Assembly: GCA_003254925.1 (NCBI GenBank)
Contig: QANZ01031063.1
Location: 53,861 to 117,860 of the forward strand
Source: Chamaecrista fasciculata
Taxonomy: Eukaryota > Streptophyta > Magnoliopsida > Fabales > Fabaceae
Length of the DNA: 64,000 bases
Reading direction: 5' to 3'
The notes under the pieces are model-generated. The model was not told the DNA's origin. It saw only the letters and a list, made by a program, of their open reading frames with translations, and made no database searches. Made by a program: the position numbers and the translations under genes. Below are positions 58,051 through 64,000 of the stretch, in pieces; within the stretch, counting starts at the first letter, position 1, and every line of letters starts with the position of its first letter.

Positions 58051-58641
58051 CATAAACATCATCCAGACCTCATTTTTATTGGGTGAGATTTTGGAGAATA
58101 GCTCTAGCTATCTAGTTCTCAACTATTAGATTTATTTTTTTCAATTTCAAGATTTGTGTTTTATATATTAAAAAAAGATTAGATAAATCTCCTGAAAAAG
58201 TTAAATCCAATGATTTTGAAAATGGATAACTTTTTTTTTTTTGAACGAGCAAAATGGATAACTCAAACTATCTACATTTCCATATAACTATTCCATTCAA
58301 GAATTGTATGAACAATGCAAATGGATGTTTCTTTGAACAAAAAAGTCTCATTCACATCATTTTATTGTCTCATATAATTATTAAGATACTCAAACTCATA
58401 CACCTATTATTACATATACTCTAATATAAAAATTAAAAAAAAAATTATAATTTTCTCTCTCTATCTATCATTTCTTACCAATTGATTGTTTTCACTCACC
58501 TCTCTCTCTCTCACACACACAAAAACACACACACACACATTTCACACTCATCTATATAATTTTATTATATATATGATTTATGTTATTTTAATTAAAGAAA
58601 AATTATTTTTGTTCATTTGCAATATTTTTATTTATTCTTTT
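58051..58641. other. Interior of the long inverted repeat, simple sequence
   Basis: AT-rich, with CT/CA-rich microsatellite sequence around 58500-58540. No gene. Confidence 0.45.
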
Positions 58642-59184
58642 GGTCAAAGGGTCATTTTAATCCTAAATGTATGCTCTAATGTTCATTTTATTCCACTATG
58701 TTTCAAAATGTTCTAATTAGTCCTAAATTTTGTCAAAATGACTCATTTTTGTCCTAAATATTGGTAAAATATTTCATTTTGGTCCCAAACTATATATTGA
58801 ATTTGATCATATTTCTCTCATCTCTCATTTTAAGTTCAAAGGATTTGTTGAGAGGAACTTGTAACTCTGACTTCGTCACATTCGAATTTGAAACAAGAAA
58901 GATATGAACAACTTTGCTTGTTTGACCATGAAACGAGCACTCTACTTTTAAGATTGATTTAACCTCGTTTTCTGATGACCCCAACTGGATAGAGAAAGTA
59001 CTATTCGAGAACAATACGTAACTTTGAACTCATCACGTTTGAAAATGAAACAAACCATATTCAATAGCTTGGGACCAAAATGAAACAATTTTCAAACATT
59101 TAGGATCAATTTGAACATTTTGAAACATAATGGACCAAAATGGACATTAGGGCATACATTTAAGACCAAAATGATCCTTTAACC
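58642..59184. mobile_element. MULE-like element, same family as in the PPO intron
   Basis: Left ggtcaaagggtcatttt and right aaaatgatcctttaacc are inverted. Subterminal words (tatgctctaatgttcatttt / aaaatggacattagggcata) and core words (gaacttgtaactctgac, gaccatgaaacgagcac) match 36985-37498. The 9-bp flanks are poor, lying in T-runs. Confidence 0.65.
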
Positions 59185-59196
59185 TTTTTTTTCGTC

Positions 59197-62165
59197 CTAA
59201 CATTTCTCTATCTGTTTTGAGAAAAATATACAATTGAATCCCAAATTTTTTTTTTTAAGGTACAATCTTCTTCTATACGTGTTACTACATTTTAAAAAAA
59301 AAAGAATAGTTATCTTCACTTTTGTAGGCATTTTGTGATGGAGATTGTGCCCTAGGGCCAATCATTTTATATGTATGGACATATTGTTTGACTGATTTAT
59401 GAATGATAAATTATGTCGTTATCATATTATTAGCATGTTTACTGTGATAACAATCCTTGATTAATTATGTGATAATTATTCTAAACTGTCCCTAGTCGAT
59501 TATTCACGTGGGAACGTGAATGAACTAAGACCAACATGACTTCGGTGTATGGAGATACACGCATGTGATACTTCTCGAGAGTCATGGTGCAATTATGTAA
59601 AGGGTTACAAGTTGCTGGACCGACCCGAAGAGTCCTGCATGGGTTTAGTCATGAGCTAGCCTCTCCTGTACACCTGTCACGATGCCCTTAGACCTGAGGT
59701 CTTCATTATTCTGGCGTTGTAGATGCTGAACTTTGGCCTAGTCCAACGTTGTCCGTAACAGGGTAGCCATACAGGCTAGGTACGGGTTTAGTTGTTTGCC
59801 GTGCTGAGGAATGTGGTTGATCAATAAGGAATTTTGTCCCTCATTAAGTTGAGAGATATTTGACTGGGCCCCTTGATGAGTTTGTCCAAGGAATGTGTGG
59901 TCACACAGGGTAATGGGACTAACTTAAGGAATCGAGAAAGTTATGGTTTGGATTACAAGGATGACTTTCCCATGCCTTATCCATGACCAAAATATCGTAT
60001 GACAATAGGGATTATGACGAGGTGGTACTAAGGTTAAGTCGTTAATGTTAAAACGATAACTCACGTGTTTTGGGTAGTCGTGATGGCTTGCTAGAGTCCG
60101 CTCTCGACTTGTGAGTCATAGAGATGGCTTGCTGCCAATTTCACATGAGGCCTGCTGGGTCACACATGAGCAGGATCAAGATACTGTTATGGGACACGAA
60201 TTAGGGTTAATTCGTGAGTCACTTTAGTGACACAATTTAAGACATAGTTGAATGTCTTAGAACATGAAGTCTTGTCTTAAATAAAATATACATTTGTGAT
60301 ATTTAAATTTGTTAGACAAGTTTAAATATATTAATTGTTAAATAGTTAATTTGATTAATCTATTTACAATTGAATTCTTGTTTAAAATATTGGGGAATAA
60401 TCAATTGACTAAGTCTCCTAATAGTTAGGGGATTATTGATTTATTAAATTCTCTACTATTGAAGGATAACAAGAGGAGGGTGGCGCCTCACTCTTGAATT
60501 AATTAATGAAATATGATTTTGTTAATTTGAATTCAAGATTTAAATTTGAATTCAAGATTTGAATTTGAATTCAAGATTCAAATTTGAATTAAGATATTAG
60601 GGTAATATTTTAATTCAATTTGTTAAGGATACTAATAAGATTATAACTTTCTAAGAGTTAGGTTTGTTATCTTATTTATTAAATTCCTATAAAATTGCAA
60701 GGAGGGTGGCGCATTCTTCAAGATTCAAGTGCAAGATTTGATCTTGCATTTTAAATTTCAAGAATGCATTTTGAATTTAAATTAAGATATTAGTGTAATA
60801 TTTTAATTAAGAATTCAAATCCTCTTGACTCACTCCAACCAATGGGAAGTGTGCTTTCAAGATTTGGATTTCAAGATATGATCTTGAAATTTAAATTGAG
60901 ATTGCCTTTTAATCTTGAATTATAATACTAATGTAATTTTATAATCAAGATTTGGGGATTCCCTAATCAGATTAGTAATTCCCTATTTCAAGAGTGAGAC
61001 TCTATAAATACCACCCTAAATCGCCTAAACCTAAAAAAGAAAAAGAAGGAAGAAAAGTTCGACCTAACCCTAAAGTCTAGGCAAAAGTCGATTTGGGTGT
61101 GAGAGAGAGAGAGAGAGAGAGGCGCGAAAACCTAGAGTAGTGTGGCCAAGAAATTGTTTTTTGGTGCGCCACTTTGATTCTTGAATATTTCAAGAAGTGT
61201 TCTTGAAATTTCAAGATTGTAGATCAGTTCTCAGAATCTCTTGGAGAAGAGATTGGAGGCTAGCACCTGAGTATCTGCCAAACTGTTCGTGTGGATCACC
61301 GGCAGAGGAAGGACAAGAGTCTGTGGACTTCTTGGAATCGCGTTATTCAAAGCAACCGTTTGAATTTAGGTAAATGTCCTTTTCCCTCTGGTATAAACAC
61401 AAGTAGTGGATCCTATGGAGGAGATTATAAGTTTTGTAAAAATTTTAATTTTACCTTTTCTGCTGCGTTTTGCTCCATAATCTCCAACATTTTGGTCCTC
61501 AAACTATGAGCTCAGTTTCCTTGGCTCCTAAAACTATTTCTGGTTAGTTTTTTTTCTTCAAACTATACGATTAGTTTCATTTTGGTCCTCAAACAATTTT
61601 TTGTTCTATATTCGTGTAAAAAATATCCGATTTTAATCTTCCGATATTTTTGTGAGTAAAATATACAATTCAATCCCTAAATTTTTTGAAGGTACAATCT
61701 TACTGCTTTTTTTGTAAAAAAAAAAACTAAAAAAAATCAAAATACTTTATTATCTTCCCTTTTGTTGGCATTTTGGTCCTCAAAGTATGGGATCAGTTTT
61801 GTTTAGGTCCTAACACTATTTTTGGTTTTGGTTTTTTTTTCTCAAATTACAAGATTAGTTGCATTTTGGTCCGCAGACTATTTTTTGTTTTATTTTCGTG
61901 TCCAAAATCATTCGATTTCAACCTTCATATATTTTCCTAAGTAAAATATGCAATTCAATCCCTAATTTTTTTAATATAGCAATCTTACTACTTTTTTTTT
62001 TGTAAAAGTTAGAATCAAAATAATTTATTATCTTCCCTTTTGTTGGCATTTTGATCCTCAAACTATGGGATCTGTTTCTTTTGGGTCCTAAAACTTTTTT
62101 TTGGTTTTTTTCTCTCAAACTACAAGATTAGTTGCATTTTGGTCCGCAAACTATTGTTTGTTATT
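59197..62165. repeat. About 280-bp tandem repeat, about three units, split by a solo LTR
   Basis: Unit starts (ggtcctcaaactatg) are at 61494, 61775 and 62053, with spacing 281 and 278 bp. Unit ends (ttttgttggcattttg) recur. The half-unit 59197-59335 is the missing start of the array, separated from it by the LTR at 59336-61489. Each unit ends in T- and A-runs around gtaaaa. Confidence 0.75.
59336..61489. mobile_element. Solo LTR, 2154 bp
   Basis: Begins tgatggagattg and ends aatctccaaca, giving TG...CA with a short inverted terminal repeat. A perfect 5-bp target duplication ttttg lies at 59331-59335 and 61490-61494. It contains a TATA-like tataaatacc near 61012 and a GA microsatellite near 61101-61120. 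No internal domain is present, so it is the product of LTR-LTR recombination. The family is not assigned; the opening gattgtgccctagggccaat resembles long plant LTRs I have seen, but this is not decisive. The ORF at 61291-61509 is inside it and not a gene. Confidence 0.85.
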
Positions 62166-62179
62166 TTTTGGTCATTGAA

Positions 62180-62697
62180 TTTAAAAAGTAGACCCGATCA
62201 TTGATGATTGCGGTTTTTTATGGGCCCCGAGTTATAATTTACACATTTTAAGGGCCGATGTATTGGATCTATACAAAGTTATGGACCAAATTGTACGTTT
62301 ACAATAATTTCCACATTATTTGCATTTTGGTCCCATCATCTCATTTGAAATGGACCTAAAACCGTCATCTAAAATTTATCATTAGCACAAATTTCAAGAT
62401 CATTTCATTTCTATATCATTCCATTCAAACCACAACAAGACACTTATCGTTTCATTTCGTTATCTTCATTTCATTTCATTATTTCTTACTATTTCTACCC
62501 CTATACAATTTAAAAATATTCATCAACCGATTTCAACTAACTACAATTATTACATACTCTTTTATATAATTTCACATCCTATTTAATATCATTTTCTCTC
62601 AAATCATCCAAACACCATAAAATCATTTCATCTCATTTCTCTACTTTATCATCTCATCTCATTTCACCAAATAAAATGGGATCCCAAACAGATCCTA
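62180..62697. repeat. Right arm of the long inverted repeat
   Basis: Reverse complement of 57590-58050. The outer end (tgggatcccaaacagatcct) has the look of a DNA-transposon terminus, but the same terminal bases are not visible at the left arm, so the element boundaries remain open. Confidence 0.65.
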
Positions 62698-63653
62698 GAA
62701 AGCTCATCCCCCACATGTGACGTTGGCATTAAATGATACTAATAATGATAGATCGACCCCAAACTTATATGACGATATAGTCATAACTCATAAACTAGTA
62801 AAAGATAGAGTCTCTAATGACAGAAATAAGATCGATGTGTCCAATACCACTCATATTAACCACATGTGCTTCAATATAAGGAATAGAATTTCTTTTTATA
62901 AATTTATCATTCATAATTTTATTATTTCTTTAACCAATTTTCCTCTTTTAATATTTTCATTGAAAAATAAATTTATAACTAAGATATTAGTCTTTGAAAG
63001 ATAAAAAATAATATATTTATCAGTCCTTTTCTTGCGCTAAATATTATACTATTTTCATTGACCAATCATGGTAAAGATCGAAAATATTAAACACACATTT
63101 TTACATTGTCTACTGTATCATGATTTAAAAAAGACATAATCTATACTTGATTATACTAATTTCATTGACCAATCATGGTAGAGATCAAAAATATTAAACA
63201 CACATTTTTGCATAACTAATTATAGAAAAAAGAGAATGTAAATCAAACTTTACATAAGTTTTTCCTATAATATATTATATATAAAAGTATTATATATTAT
63301 ATATATCATAATTCTATTTGCAGCAAACATTGTCTGCAGCATCATGATTTAAAAAGGGCTTAATTCATACTTGATTATACTATTTTTATTGACCAGTCAT
63401 GGTAAAGATCGAAAATTTTAAACACATATTTTTGTATAACCAATTATAGAAAAGAAAAAATGTAAATCAAACTTTACATAAAATTTTTCCTATAACATTA
63501 TATATAAAAGTAATATAATATATATATATATATCATAATTCTATTTGCAGCAAAGATTGTCTGCAGCATCATGATTTATAAAGGGCTTAATCCATACTTT
63601 TTTTTTTTTTTTTTTTACTACAAGGCTTAATCCATACTTGATTATAATACTTT
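62698..63653. repeat. Copy of the UGT copy 5 upstream block, partly triplicated
   Basis: 62698-62960 matches 52580-52835 plus about 54035-54130. The following segment repeats three times with unit starts near 63056, 63162 and 63389 (each cattgaccaatcatgg or variant). The second and third units contain ttgcagcaaacattgtctgcagc-type sequence and aagggcttaatccatact, which match 54838-54885 just before the UGT. The last unit runs into polyphenol oxidase sequence at about 63654. Confidence 0.75.
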
Positions 63654-63862
63654 TGGAATTATGATGCTCAACCTGGAATGCAGCTTCCACGTCTTTATAC
63701 AGATGAGCAATCTGCTATTTATGATCCTTTGAGAGATTCAACGCATCAACCTCCCACACTTGTAGACCTTGACTTTTATGAGGATTCTACTAGCAATATT
63801 GCTAGTGTGCAAGCCAACCTCACTATCATGTACAAGCAAGTGGTTAATGCTAGGCTCCCAAG
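63654..63862 (+). pseudogene. Polyphenol oxidase exon 1 fragment
   Basis: Matches the last about 209 bp of exon 1 of the intact gene (36763-36971), from the WNYDAQPGMQ codons to VVNARLP and the same splice donor (gtaatttat). It differs by a handful of substitutions (for example MQLPRLYTDEQ against MQIPRLYTDDK). Everything upstream, including the transit peptide and all CuA ligands, is missing and replaced by the UGT-type upstream block. Exon 2 could lie beyond the window end, so this may be the visible part of a larger truncated copy. Confidence 0.85.
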
Positions 63863-63876
63863 GTAATTTATAAAAT

Positions 63877-64000
63877 GGAGGTAAAAGTGCACTTTTGGTC
63901 CCATAATTCTTTTGCAGCATTTTTGGTCCCATATTTTTTGTCCAGGTTGTAGAATTGGCTCATATCTTTGCAAAAAGTTCCACATTATGAAACTAATTAA
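63877..64000. mobile_element. Left arm of a ggtccca-family element in the PPO fragment's intron
   Basis: From about 63877, ggaggtaaaagtgcacttttgg and following ggtccca words match the terminus of the elements at 7153, 13794 and 14474. It begins within a few bases of the place where a different element sits in the intact gene's intron. The right end is outside the window. Confidence 0.6.

Noticed and set aside
1..64000. CRISPR arrays, bacterial operons or viral genes
   Set aside because: The direct repeats seen are transposon or minisatellite repeats; gene structure and content are plant nuclear, and no viral replication or coat domain was recognised.

Overview
The window is AT-rich nuclear DNA of a eudicot plant. 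The evidence is intron-bearing genes (7-exon MATE, 2-exon polyphenol oxidase), family-1 glycosyltransferases with the plant PSPG signature, a plastid-targeted polyphenol oxidase, and dense plant-type transposons (copia and non-autonomous LTR elements, SINE, LINE, hAT, MULE-like, CACTA, Harbinger-type MITEs). I cannot name the species. Three single N characters (30636, 34796, 52309) mark assembly joins, each beside a repeat anomaly.

Layout. 1-3.8 kb: two hAT-type elements and a MITE. 3.9-20.8 kb: a tandem cluster of intronless group D (UGT73-like) UDP-glycosyltransferases. Three are intact (3965-5416, 15420-16874, 19336-20793), one is frameshifted (10425-11882) and one is a 5' stub (7786-8025). 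Flanking homology shows that a two-gene block was duplicated and that each block then lost a different member. 21-35 kb: an island of retroelements (a TRIM-like element, a full-length degenerate copia element with 5-bp TSD, and a non-autonomous LTR element with two internal minisatellites). 35.5-38.5 kb: a SINE and an intact polyphenol oxidase gene whose single intron carries a MULE-like insertion with perfect 9-bp TSD. 39.9-43.3 kb, minus strand: a 7-exon MATE transporter, reconstructed exon by exon to 482 residues, with MITEs in its introns. 44.5-54.6 kb: foldback and MULE-like elements, a 761-bp tandem duplication next to an N, and a retroelement-like insertion. 54.96-56.4 kb: a fourth intact UGT. 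57-62.7 kb: a long inverted repeat enclosing a tandem repeat split by a 2.15-kb solo LTR. 62.7-64 kb: a copy of the UGT upstream region, partly triplicated, running straight into a fragment of polyphenol oxidase exon 1.

How the genes may relate. The UGTs would transfer sugar (probably glucose, since the last PSPG residue is Gln in all four intact copies) to small phenolic or terpenoid acceptors in the cytosol. A MATE protein could move such glycosides into the vacuole, and the polyphenol oxidase oxidises phenols in the plastid. The co-location is real in the sequence, but a common pathway is only an inference. The most unusual single observation is a Cys in place of the catalytic-dyad Asp in the UGT at 19336-20793.
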